Shown piece after piece: positions 1 to 6,207 of a stretch of DNA of 11,134 nucleotides. The stretch's first letter is position 1. Each line of letters begins with the position of its first letter. The notes under the pieces are model-generated. The model was not told where the DNA came from. It did not search any database and saw only the letters and a list, made by a program, of their open reading frames with translations. The DNA comes from Promethearchaeota archaeon. GTDB taxonomy: Archaea > Asgardarchaeota > Lokiarchaeia > Sigynarchaeales > SOKP01. Where the stretch lies: positions 1 through 11,134 of the forward strand of contig JAEOTW010000389.1 of assembly GCA_016839655.1 (NCBI GenBank), in the 5' to 3' direction. Made by a program: the position numbers and the translations under genes.

Positions 1-420
1 AATTCCCTCGTTTTTAAGATTGATTGAAGCATTTACATCTCTATCGTGATGAGTACTACATTGAGGACAGGACCATTTTCTATCTTTTAATTCTAAAGCA
101 TTATTTTTAAAACCACAGGTAGAGCATAGTTTTGAACTAGGAAAAAATCTATCTACTACTATTAGATGATGTTTCTCTCTCTTACATTTGTATTCTAAAT
201 AGGTTTTGAATTGATTCCAAGAAAAATCCAAACTCACTGATTTAGCGAGACCTTTATTGAATCTCATCATCCCCTCTATATTTAAATCCTCTAAAATAAT
301 AGCCTCATTACTTTTAGATAATTTATGAGTTATTTTATGAGTCCAATCATTCTTTTGATCATGAATTTTATCGTATTGTTTAGCTAATACAAGCCTAGCT
401 TTCTCTCTATTCTTAGAACC
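1..420 (-). pseudogene. tnpB: TnpB C-terminal part, out of frame with its N-terminal half and cut by the window edge
   Basis: Translating the minus strand from 420 down gives 140 residues with no stop, beginning GSKNREKARLVLAKQYDKIH, the usual continuation after the SRKKK of TnpB. It has the RuvC-II glutamate in AIILEDLNIEGM (Glu44 of the fragment), a zinc ribbon of CSTC and CPQC (Cys99, 102, 118, 121) and the RuvC-III aspartate in HDRDVNASINL (Asp128). With Asp203 of the upstream frame, the whole D-E-D set is intact, so the break is recent, a sequencing error, or bypassed by slippage. Register is restored by counting 10 As instead of 11 at 421-431. The last residues of the protein lie beyond position 1. 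Confidence 0.8.
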
Positions 421-1147
421 TTTTTTTTTTTCTAGATAATGCTCCATGTTTTCTTTTTAACTTATTTAAACTATTTCTGTAAAATCGAGGATTTGCAAAC
501 CTAAAATTCTCATTTACTAAAAAATCCTTAGCACTCATGTCAAAGGCAATTATTTTATTCCCTGAAATAACTCTCTTAGGCTCATTTTCTTGAATATTTG
601 TTTTAAAGAGAATAGAAGCGAAATACTTACCCGATTTAGTCTTAGAGATGGTAATATTTCTAATATCAACATCTACAATTCTATTATCTTGAAACCTAAC
701 CCATTGTTTAAGTTTAGGAAGTTTTAATACTTTCTTATTCCAATCAATTTTAATGTTATTGTTTGTAATGTAACTGGTATAGGATTGTTTATTACATTTG
801 GATTTAAATTTAGGATAGCCTACATATCGTTTAGTCTTTTTACTTTTTCGCTCTTTACTATTTTTAAAGAAATTATTATAAGCAGTTTGCAAATGTCTTC
901 TTGCTTGTTGTAAAGAGTTAGAATCTGCTTCCTTTAAAAAAGGAAACATCTGTTTGTATTCTTTTTCTGTTTTATATTTATAATCATACAATACCTCTTT
1001 ATTATCTTTGTATAAGTGATAGACCTCTTTTCTCTCTTCTATCATTTTATTATACACGAATCTGCAACATCCAAAATTCTTAGAAAAAAACTCTTTCTGT
1101 TCTTTATTAGGATAGATTCGTATTTTTATTGCATAATCATGCATCAT
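413..1147 (-). CDS. tnpB: TnpB (RNA-guided nuclease of IS200/IS605), N-terminal part, frameshifted
   Basis: This frame encodes 244 residues of a TnpB/OrfB protein, the RNA-guided RuvC nuclease carried by IS200/IS605 and IS607 elements. Residues about 4-40 match the OrfB helix-turn-helix start (YPNKEQKEFF, then GCCRFVYNKMIEERK). A Lys-rich middle leads into the RuvC-I segment IIAFDMSAKDFLV, with catalytic Asp203. The frame then runs through LSRKKK and stops after Arg-Phe, because an 11-base A tract (minus-strand sense, 421-431) puts it out of register. The other half of the protein, with the remaining catalytic residues and zinc ribbon, continues at 1-420. The start is the double ATG at 1147/1144; no good Shine-Dalgarno is seen. 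Unless slippage restores the frame, the product is an inactive fragment. Confidence 0.85.
   Translation of the reverse strand: MMHDYAIKIRIYPNKEQKEFFSKNFGCCRFVYNKMIEERKEVYHLYKDNKEVLYDYKYKTEKEYKQMFPFLKEADSNSLQQARRHLQTAYNNFFKNSKERKSKKTKRYVGYPKFKSKCNKQSYTSYITNNNIKIDWNKKVLKLPKLKQWVRFQDNRIVDVDIRNITISKTKSGKYFASILFKTNIQENEPKRVISGNKIIAFDMSAKDFLVNENFRFANPRFYRNSLNKLKRKHGALSRKKKRF
421..431. other. 11-base A/T homopolymer at the tnpB frameshift
   Basis: Eleven Ts on the plus strand (11 As in tnpB mRNA) sit exactly where the two TnpB frames meet. Ten As would read Ser-Arg-Lys-Lys-Lys-Gly-Ser and fuse the frames; eleven give Lys-Arg-Phe-stop. Such tracts are frequent sites of assembly error and of transcriptional slippage. 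Confidence 0.85.
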
Positions 1148-1180
1148 TATTGATAGAAAGGATAGAGTTATTATATTAAA

Positions 1181-1196
1181 AGAGAGAGAGAGAGAG
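1181..1196. repeat. (AG)8 microsatellite
   Basis: Eight uninterrupted AG units lie upstream of tnpB, inside the presumed left end of the element. There is no sign of function beyond being a slippage-prone tract. Confidence 0.9.
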
Positions 1197-1225
1197 TAAT
1201 TACTAATTCATTGAGCAAAATTCAT

Positions 1226-1245
1226 CAATGCCCTAAAGGACATTG
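1226..1245. repeat. Imperfect hairpin, candidate left-end structure of the IS200/IS605 element
   Basis: CAATGCCC-TAAA-GGACATTG forms an 8-bp stem with one C-A mismatch and a 4-base loop, about 80 nt upstream of the tnpB start. IS200/IS605 elements carry imperfect subterminal hairpins at each end that TnpA recognises as single-stranded DNA. Position and shape fit a left end, but the right end cannot be compared here. It could also be a chance palindrome. Confidence 0.45.
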
Positions 1246-1350
1246 TTTTCTTTTGCAATCAAAGATAAAAAAAAAACTAATAATTTTTTTACAATGAAGC
1301 CCATAATAATCTTAGAAGGAGTTTATTTAAGGAAAATTTGACATTTAATT

Positions 1351-1884
1351 ATGGATGAGAAAACATATTCAGATAAAGATTGGAATTACGATTTTCTTGA
1401 AGAATTGGTTGAGGATATTGAGGAAAATAAAAGTCTTCTTCAATGTATTTCTTGCGGTAAGTGCGTAGGGGATTGTCCCGCTTCAAAAGTTTCAAAATTT
1501 AATAGTAGGAAAATAATTCAAAAAATCCTAAAAGGCGACAAAAGTGTTTTAAAAGATCCTGATATATGGTATTGCTTTTTATGCGAACGATGTAAGCGGT
1601 TATGTCCAAGAGAAGGAATAAATATTCCCTTGCTAATAATCAACTTAAGAAATGAGTCTTTTAAGAAAGGTTATGGTCCAAAATATAATGACCTCCGGAA
1701 ATATGTGGAAATGGCAGAAAGATTTCTCACATTAGGAGTTGTTGTAGAAGAACCATTAGGAGATAAACTTCCTCAAGAAAGATTAGATGAATTAAATGAG
1801 ATATGTAATTTTGCTCGAATAAAATATGTGTTTAAAGCGAGTAAGAAAAATAAAAACAAGAATAAAAATATAAAAAAATCTTGA
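1351..1884 (+). CDS. hdrC: Heterodisulfide reductase subunit C-like iron-sulfur protein (HdrC)
   Basis: This 177-residue protein carries two complete ferredoxin-type cluster motifs, CISCGKCVGDCPA (Cys32/35/38/42) and CFLCERCKRLCPRE (Cys75/78/81/85), each expected to bind [4Fe-4S]. The helical stretch between them and the segment after (IPLLIINLRNESFKKGYGP) are typical of HdrC. HdrC passes electrons between the flavin subunit HdrA and the catalytic HdrB in the cytoplasm. hdrB follows 15 nt downstream, so the two are almost certainly one transcript. The C-terminus is an unusual Lys/Asn-rich tail (about residues 163-177). The ATG at 1351 is the first start after an in-frame stop at 1339; a purine-rich AGAAGGAG lies 29 nt upstream, too far for a normal Shine-Dalgarno. 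No hdrA or mvhD lies in the window, so the physiological partner is unknown, and CoM-S-S-CoB need not be the substrate. Confidence 0.88.
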   Translation: MDEKTYSDKDWNYDFLEELVEDIEENKSLLQCISCGKCVGDCPASKVSKFNSRKIIQKILKGDKSVLKDPDIWYCFLCERCKRLCPREGINIPLLIINLRNESFKKGYGPKYNDLRKYVEMAERFLTLGVVVEEPLGDKLPQERLDELNEICNFARIKYVFKASKKNKNKNKNIKKS

Positions 1885-1899
1885 AGATAAAAGATTAAT

Positions 1900-2913
1900 A
1901 TGGAATTCAATAATCTGGCTCTAGATTTGGAGAAAATAGATAAAAATTATCCAGAAAATCCCATAGAATTCTTCATGGATAAAAAAATATGCTTATTTAA
2001 GGCTTGTTTAGAGAAATATTTTCCAGGTGTAAGATGGGGAATTCAAGACTTATTAGAAGATCTTAATTTAAGTGTAGATATTTGTATTAACCAATCTTGT
2101 TGTAGTGGAACCTTCTTTCAGCGTAATTTAATAACAAGAGCTCAATTTGCTTCAATTAATGAAAGAAATCTTAATGAACTCAATCAACAAGCAGATATTG
2201 CATTATTCAGTTGTAATGGGTGTTATAATTCTCTTTTAAGGGGTCGTGATTTCTTGAAAAATGAAGAAGTAAAGAGAAAAACTGAGGAAATCTTAATACG
2301 ATTAAAGGAAAAAGCTAAAGGAATAAATCACCCAGGCAAGTATGAAATCTTAATGGAGCCCAAACTACGATTAGTTCATGATTTAGATTTCTTATATTTA
2401 ATAAAGGAAAATGTTCTTAATTCATTGAAGTTTGACTTGAAGGATCTTAAAATAGCAATTCACTATGGTTGTCATTATTTAAATTTATCAAGAGATAAGA
2501 AGTCAACAAACTCATACTTGAAAAATAAAACAAAATTGGAAGATCTGGTAACGCTTTTTGGAGGTATTCCCATAGATTATCAAGAAAGGGAATCTTGCTG
2601 TGGATGGGGTGCTAGCCAGTTGGTAATAAATCCCCGGGAGGCTTTAAATATCACCTATAAGAAATTAAAGAGTGCTGAAAATGTTGGAGCAGACTTTATC
2701 TTAACACCATGCCCTACTTGTCTTTACACATTAAGTAAACCAGAGTATAGGGATAAAATTGAAAAGTATTTTGAGGAAAAAATGGATATTGCTATCATTC
2801 ATGTAAATGAATTAATTGCCATGTTGAGAGGGTGTGAAGAGGAAAGATGTATTACATTAAAACGCAAAACCAAGCGGCTTGAAAAGATTTATAACCGCAT
2901 AAGTCAACAATAG
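1900..2913 (+). CDS. hdrB: Heterodisulfide reductase subunit B-like protein with two CCG domains (HdrB)
   Basis: This 337-residue protein has two cysteine-rich (CCG) domains in tandem. The first uses Cys36, Cys67-Cys68 (SCCSG) and Cys105/Cys108 (SCNGC). The second uses Cys191, Cys233-Cys234 (SCCGWG) and Cys271/Cys274 (CPTC). In methanogen HdrB such motifs ligate the two non-cubane [4Fe-4S] clusters that cleave disulfides, and both sets are complete here, so the protein should be catalytically competent. It starts 15 nt after hdrC and would receive electrons from it. The 30 residues before the first cysteine and the charged tail after residue 310 are longer than in typical HdrB. Function as a disulfide reductase is inferred; related CCG proteins also serve in other oxidoreductase complexes. 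The gene ends in TAG, showing that TAG is an ordinary stop here. Confidence 0.88.
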   Translation: MEFNNLALDLEKIDKNYPENPIEFFMDKKICLFKACLEKYFPGVRWGIQDLLEDLNLSVDICINQSCCSGTFFQRNLITRAQFASINERNLNELNQQADIALFSCNGCYNSLLRGRDFLKNEEVKRKTEEILIRLKEKAKGINHPGKYEILMEPKLRLVHDLDFLYLIKENVLNSLKFDLKDLKIAIHYGCHYLNLSRDKKSTNSYLKNKTKLEDLVTLFGGIPIDYQERESCCGWGASQLVINPREALNITYKKLKSAENVGADFILTPCPTCLYTLSKPEYRDKIEKYFEEKMDIAIIHVNELIAMLRGCEEERCITLKRKTKRLEKIYNRISQQ

Positions 2914-2949
2914 ATTTATTTCTATTTATTATCTAATGGTCATTGATTT

Positions 2950-2973
2950 AAATTAAGCCTTTTTACTTAAATT
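2950..2973. terminator. Weak hairpin with T-rich loop between convergent hdrB and HMG-CoA reductase genes
   Basis: AAATTAAG and CTTAAATT form an imperfect 8-bp inverted repeat around CCTTTTTA, in the 78-nt gap between two converging genes. Both strands here are A/T-rich, as expected where archaeal transcripts end at T-rich tracts. The hairpin itself is weak and may be incidental. Confidence 0.3.
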
Positions 2974-2991
2974 CCTTGTTTCAAAGATATT

Positions 2992-4158
2992 TTATCTATT
3001 TCTTCCCATTTTTTCATGACTAGAGACCCATTCACTAGATCCGATAGCACTCATTAAAGAAAGCTCACCGGCAATTACAGTCCCTGCAATGATTTCAGCA
3101 AGCTTGTTGACATTACCTGCTCCATGACAGCCCATTAATTCAAGACATTCTTTTTGTGTAGCAAGTCCTGTTCCACCTCCATAGGTGGCAACTATCAATG
3201 AAGGAATTGTAATAGAATAGTATAAATCACCATCAATCGTTCTTTGTGCAAATGCTATTGCTGCAGAGGATTCTGCCACATTGGCAACATCTTGTCCTGT
3301 TGCAATAAAAATTGCAGTAATTCCATTAGCTGTATGATTGGCATTACTATTCGCACCTGCCATAAAAGCTCCGATAGTTCCTACTTGACTACCATATTGG
3401 AGTCGAAAAGGAGATTGTCTCAATTCTTTTCTAATTAATTGATCTGGAATTATTACTTCAGCAGTAATACGTTTACCTCGTGTATGGAGTGTATTAATCT
3501 GTGAACTTTTCTTGTCAGTAGACATATTTCCATCAAGAATATAAGTCTTAGCAGTAGGATATTGTGTTCTAATCCATTCTGTAGTAAAAAATGTCGCTTT
3601 TGTTGACATGTTTTGACCCGCAGCATCTCCAGTAGTAAAATTAAAACGGAGAAATATGAATTTGTTTGATAAATATTGCTCAATATTCCTTAATTTTCCT
3701 ACTTTTGTTGTTTTTTCGGCCACTTTTTTAATTTCTTCAAAATTTTCGGTTATCCATTTTCCAAAGTCTCGAGCTTCTCGGGCATCTTTAAATATAAAAA
3801 CAGGTGCTCGTTGCATCGCATCATCGCTAATGGTTGTAGTAACTCCTCCACTATCATATATTAATTTCATTCCTCTATTATAGCTGGCTACTAATGTTCC
3901 CTCAGTTGTAGCTAAAGGAACATAGAATTCTCCTTTTGCATATTCACCATTTACTAGCAATGGTCCTGCAATTCCAATAGGTATTTGTGCTACACCTGTG
4001 AAATGCTCGCAATTTCCTTTTATTATTTTGGGATCAAATGAGAAATTATTGATATGTTGTACATCTATTCCTGTTTTTTCTTTTAAAAATCGTTGTCGTT
4101 CTTCAGCCATCTCTTTAGTAAAATCTTGACGTACAGAACGAGGTATTCTATCTTCCAT
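2992..4158 (-). CDS. hmgA: 3-hydroxy-3-methylglutaryl-CoA reductase, soluble class I type
   Basis: This 388-residue enzyme makes mevalonate from HMG-CoA with two NADPH, the committed step to isoprenoid (archaeal ether) lipids. Motifs run in the family order: PIGIAGPL (60-67), PLATTEGTLVAS with catalytic Glu86, RFNFTTGDAAGQNMSTKA with the GDAAGQN nucleotide-binding loop, DGNMSTDKKS with catalytic Lys216, ATGQDVAN with Asp290, IPSLIVATYGGGT, and SSHEKMGRNR with the C-terminal catalytic His381. The membrane domain of eukaryotic enzymes is absent, as in other archaea. The TDKK motif and the overall order match class I rather than bacterial class II enzymes. The gene stands alone, convergent with hdrB and separated by 194 nt from the ferredoxin gene, with its own TATA-like promoter. 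There is no clear Shine-Dalgarno before the ATG at 4158. Confidence 0.95.
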   Translation of the reverse strand: MEDRIPRSVRQDFTKEMAEERQRFLKEKTGIDVQHINNFSFDPKIIKGNCEHFTGVAQIPIGIAGPLLVNGEYAKGEFYVPLATTEGTLVASYNRGMKLIYDSGGVTTTISDDAMQRAPVFIFKDAREARDFGKWITENFEEIKKVAEKTTKVGKLRNIEQYLSNKFIFLRFNFTTGDAAGQNMSTKATFFTTEWIRTQYPTAKTYILDGNMSTDKKSSQINTLHTRGKRITAEVIIPDQLIRKELRQSPFRLQYGSQVGTIGAFMAGANSNANHTANGITAIFIATGQDVANVAESSAAIAFAQRTIDGDLYYSITIPSLIVATYGGGTGLATQKECLELMGCHGAGNVNKLAEIIAGTVIAGELSLMSAIGSSEWVSSHEKMGRNR

Positions 4159-4220
4159 TTTTTAATCATTTTTTAACTTTTTTTAATTGTTTCCATCGAA
4201 ATGCAACATAGAGAAAACAA

Positions 4221-4231
4221 TTAATATATAA
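4221..4231 (-). promoter_or_regulatory. Candidate TATA box for HMG-CoA reductase
   Basis: On the minus strand, TATATATTAA lies about 65 nt before the ATG. Initiation about 25 nt downstream would give a leader of roughly 40 nt. In this AT-rich background the call is tentative. Confidence 0.35.
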
Positions 4232-4352
4232 TGAAACAAAATAATTTGAAAAAAATAAAGTTTTTTATGGGGAAAAAGAGAGAAAATTATAAAAAAATTC
4301 TAAAATCTACTATTTAAATACTTTTTATGATAATAAAGTTTAGTAAAAAAAA

Positions 4353-4538
4353 TTAACTCTTTGAGATAGCAAATCTAGGGCATGAATCTAAACATAATCC
4401 ACATTTAGTACATTTTTCTTCATCATACTCTAATCGCCATTCATTATTTAAGTAGAGTGCATCTTCTTGACATAAAGAAACACATGAACCACAATCAATA
4501 CATAATTCATAATCTACAGAAACCTTAACATCTGTCAT
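4353..4538 (-). CDS. 2[4Fe-4S] ferredoxin, partner of the homocysteine-forming sulfurtransferase
   Basis: This 61-residue protein consists of two ferredoxin cluster motifs: CIDCGSCVSLC (Cys13/16/19/23) and CTKCGLCLDSCP (Cys43/46/49/53). The usual Pro after the first motif is Gln. It begins 2 nt after the stop of the COG1900 gene, and its Shine-Dalgarno sits inside that gene's last codons, so translation is coupled. In Methanosarcina the equivalent pair (MA1821/MA1822) is needed to make homocysteine from aspartate semialdehyde and sulfide. There, as I recall, the ferredoxin has an extra N-terminal NIL domain, which is missing here. It probably supplies electrons or a cluster for the sulfur-transfer step. 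Confidence 0.88.
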   Translation of the reverse strand: MTDVKVSVDYELCIDCGSCVSLCQEDALYLNNEWRLEYDEEKCTKCGLCLDSCPRFAISKS

Positions 4539-4540
4539 CT

Positions 4541-6013
4541 CTAAATCAGCTCCTCCGAAGTTATTATTCCAATCACCTTTTTATTATCATCAATTACCGG
4601 TAATGCTGAAATTTCATTTGATTTCATCTTCCTTGCTGCAACATCAATAGAATCATTATCAGTTGCAGTAATTACTCGCTTGGTTATTATTTCTCTAAGT
4701 ATATCCTTATCTCCTGCGATTGCTTTAGTAATATCAAAACTTGTGACGATGCCCTTCAGAACATTTTCATTATCTGTAATAATAATATGATTTCTATTAC
4801 TTTTAATGATTCTTTCTGCTACAGTTCTAATCTCGCAGTCGATATGACATATCTCTGCCTTTCTTTTTAAGTCTTTTACAAATTTTATCTGAGATTTTTG
4901 TTTCATGGGGGTGAATACCGTATCTGTTGGAAGTGTTTCAGCAGGTGGATTTAAGAAAAATTTACCCTCTTGAATCCATTTTTTCATGGTTTCCGCGATT
5001 TTCTTGGCGTGATGGAAAGAAGAAAGTGGTGAACATTTTACCTTTTTCCCTTTTATTTCAATATAACCATTTTTCAATTCTTTATAGCTAACTTGTCGAG
5101 GTTTTGGTCTGTCCCTTCTGGGAATACCATAATCTACTACATCTGTTAGAAGATTAGCATCACTTAGAGCTGTTTTTTTAGCCAATCCCTCATTAAGAAT
5201 AGGAATTGGAATCCCTAATCCAATGAACATTGAAGTACCATATTTTTCATAAGTAACTCCTCTTAGATATTCTTCACTCATTTGTTTCAGATCCCCTTTT
5301 ACAAAAAGAGTTCCAAATCTATTTTTAGGGCTATGCTGAGTACCCTCACCAATAATATACCCAATACCTCCTCCAAGAAAAATACGTGTTCCAATACCAA
5401 TAGTTTCATAGTCAGGATCATTACTAAGAGGACTTAATGCTCCTGCCCCTGCAAAATGAGCATTACCATAACGGGGTAATAATTTCCCCATATAAGTATA
5501 TAACGTTTTATTTGACGAATTAACAGCGCAAACATAACGCTGATAGGCATTTCTTGGATTACAGAGTATTGCTTGGTTAATTTCATCAATTGTAAGAGTA
5601 GTATCTACCTCAGCTAGAGGATAACAATCTGTTGTATAAGAATTCCCACGAAGTCGTATTGGTTTTCCCGCTACAAGATCTTCGATTACATGACCTCCAC
5701 CATATTCAAACGGTCTAACATCGGCCATCCTTGTGCAACCAATATAACAATCAACTGCAGCACCACCATGGTATGCATGGACATCATTTAACCATAGATG
5801 TTCAAACTTGATTGGAGGATCTGAATGCCCAAAGTTTAGGAATGCGCCACTTGAACACATCGGCCCAAAAGTTCCTGTTGTTACCACATCAACCTCTTCA
5901 GCCGCTACCTCAATGCCCTTTTCTTCGACAAAATCGACCATTTCAGCCGCGGTTAGCACAACAGCATCTCCATTTTTAATTTTTTCATTAATTTCTGCAT
6001 AAGTTTTAGTCAA
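4541..6013 (-). CDS. L-aspartate semialdehyde sulfurtransferase (COG1900/DUF39, HcyBio) with C-terminal CBS pair
   Basis: This 490-residue protein matches the HcyBio (DUF39) family, which uses sulfide to convert aspartate semialdehyde to homocysteine in archaea lacking the usual methionine route. The start EINEKIKNGDAVVLTAAEM and the block TTGTFGPMCSSGAFLNFGH are typical. Cys53 and Cys130 (SYTTDCYPLAE) sit where I recall the two essential cysteines of MA1821. Gly-rich segments (GGGIGYIIGEGTQH, 214-227) follow. Residues about 378-490 form two CBS domains ending GIITSEEL, which usually bind adenosyl ligands and suggest feedback control. The start is TTG at 6013: GGTGAT, complementary to the 16S rRNA 3' end, ends 3 nt before it, and nearby ATG codons are out of frame. 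It is followed by its ferredoxin after 2 nt and is divergent from an XRE-CBS regulator. Confidence 0.9.
   Translation of the reverse strand: MTKTYAEINEKIKNGDAVVLTAAEMVDFVEEKGIEVAAEEVDVVTTGTFGPMCSSGAFLNFGHSDPPIKFEHLWLNDVHAYHGGAAVDCYIGCTRMADVRPFEYGGGHVIEDLVAGKPIRLRGNSYTTDCYPLAEVDTTLTIDEINQAILCNPRNAYQRYVCAVNSSNKTLYTYMGKLLPRYGNAHFAGAGALSPLSNDPDYETIGIGTRIFLGGGIGYIIGEGTQHSPKNRFGTLFVKGDLKQMSEEYLRGVTYEKYGTSMFIGLGIPIPILNEGLAKKTALSDANLLTDVVDYGIPRRDRPKPRQVSYKELKNGYIEIKGKKVKCSPLSSFHHAKKIAETMKKWIQEGKFFLNPPAETLPTDTVFTPMKQKSQIKFVKDLKRKAEICHIDCEIRTVAERIIKSNRNHIIITDNENVLKGIVTSFDITKAIAGDKDILREIITKRVITATDNDSIDVAARKMKSNEISALPVIDDNKKVIGIITSEELI
4550..4556 (-). promoter_or_regulatory. Shine-Dalgarno of the ferredoxin gene inside the upstream gene
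   Basis: GGAGGAG on the minus strand lies 11 nt before the ferredoxin ATG and overlaps the Glu-Glu-Leu codons at the end of the sulfurtransferase gene. This supports both the start and translational coupling. Confidence 0.75.
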
Positions 6014-6016
6014 TAG

Positions 6017-6022
6017 ATCACC
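6017..6022 (-). promoter_or_regulatory. Shine-Dalgarno that fixes a TTG start for the sulfurtransferase
   Basis: GGTGAT, part of the AGGAGGTGAT consensus, ends 3 nt before TTG on the minus strand, which is equivalent to about 7 nt from an aligned GGAGG. No in-frame ATG or GTG competes upstream. Confidence 0.7.
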
Positions 6023-6049
6023 ATTTTTTTTACAATTAGAAACATATTA

Positions 6050-6066
6050 GTTTAATAATGTTAAAC
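6050..6066. promoter_or_regulatory. 17-bp inverted repeat near the expected transcription start of the homocysteine operon
   Basis: GTTTAA-TAATG-TTAAAC is a perfect 6-bp inverted repeat just downstream of the TATA box, flanked by the direct copies AAACATATTAG (6040-6050) and AAACATATTTAG (6063-6074). Its position suits a repressor operator blocking initiation. AT-rich DNA makes such palindromes fairly common, so this is moderate evidence. Confidence 0.45.
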
Positions 6067-6072
6067 ATATTT

Positions 6073-6083
6073 AGTATATAAAT
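6073..6083 (-). promoter_or_regulatory. Candidate TATA box of the sulfurtransferase-ferredoxin operon
   Basis: ATTTATATACT on the minus strand lies about 65 nt before the TTG start. Transcription about 25 nt downstream would leave a leader of roughly 40 nt that includes the Shine-Dalgarno. Confidence 0.45.
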
Positions 6084-6098
6084 ATTTAAGATGCTAAA

Positions 6099-6189
6099 TA
6101 TCCATTTATAGCATTTACTATCCATTAATAACATATCATACAAACATTTAAATATCTATTATCCATTAATTACATATAATATCCATTAA
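6099..6189 (+). promoter_or_regulatory. Four phased direct repeats (TATCCATTAA), candidate operator array of the XRE-CBS regulator
   Basis: TATCCATTTA at 6099 and TATCCATTAA at 6119, 6160 and 6180 are spaced 20, 41 and 20 bp, close to whole helical turns, so all face one side of the DNA. The middle copies extend to a 22-nt direct repeat (6119-6140 versus 6160-6181, two mismatches). A degenerate copy, CAAACATTTA, sits at 6141. The first copy lies inside the inverted repeat ATGCTA/TAGCAT (6091-6114). The array lies upstream of the TATA box of the homocysteine operon and overlaps the likely promoter of the regulator (CATATAATAT, 6173-6182), so one protein could control both genes. Binding by the adjacent XRE-CBS protein is inferred from position. 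Confidence 0.65.
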
Positions 6190-6207
6190 AATAATAAAGA
6201 TAATAAA

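Larger units (their letters stand above)
1..1250 (-). mobile_element. IS200/IS605-type element, 5' side, with frameshifted tnpB and no visible tnpA
   Basis: The stretch holds a tnpB (OrfB) gene on the minus strand that runs out of the window at position 1. Upstream of its start is about 100 nt of non-coding DNA ending near an imperfect hairpin at 1226-1245, which resembles the subterminal hairpins of IS200/IS605 ends. No HUH transposase (TnpA) or serine recombinase is seen on either strand next to tnpB, so this looks like a non-autonomous tnpB-only copy. The outer boundary is approximate. The 3' end, where the guide (omega) RNA and right end would lie, is outside the window. Confidence 0.6.

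Noticed and set aside
1..1147. Cas12-type CRISPR effector
   Set aside because: Size, OrfB helix-turn-helix start and zinc-ribbon pattern are those of transposon TnpB, and no CRISPR array is present.
3244..3883. Short open frames antisense to or in other frames of HMG-CoA reductase
   Set aside because: They lie wholly inside a gene with complete catalytic motifs, have no ribosome sites, and their sequences are Cys/Ser- or Leu-rich shadows without any family resemblance.
5808..6002. 64-residue frame antisense to the start of the sulfurtransferase
   Set aside because: It is a Ser/Thr-rich shadow of the conserved COG1900 N-terminus; nothing independent supports it.
6099..6189. CRISPR array
   Set aside because: The repeats are only 10 bp (22 bp for two copies), spacings are 20 and 41, and there are no cas genes; operator sites between divergent genes fit better.
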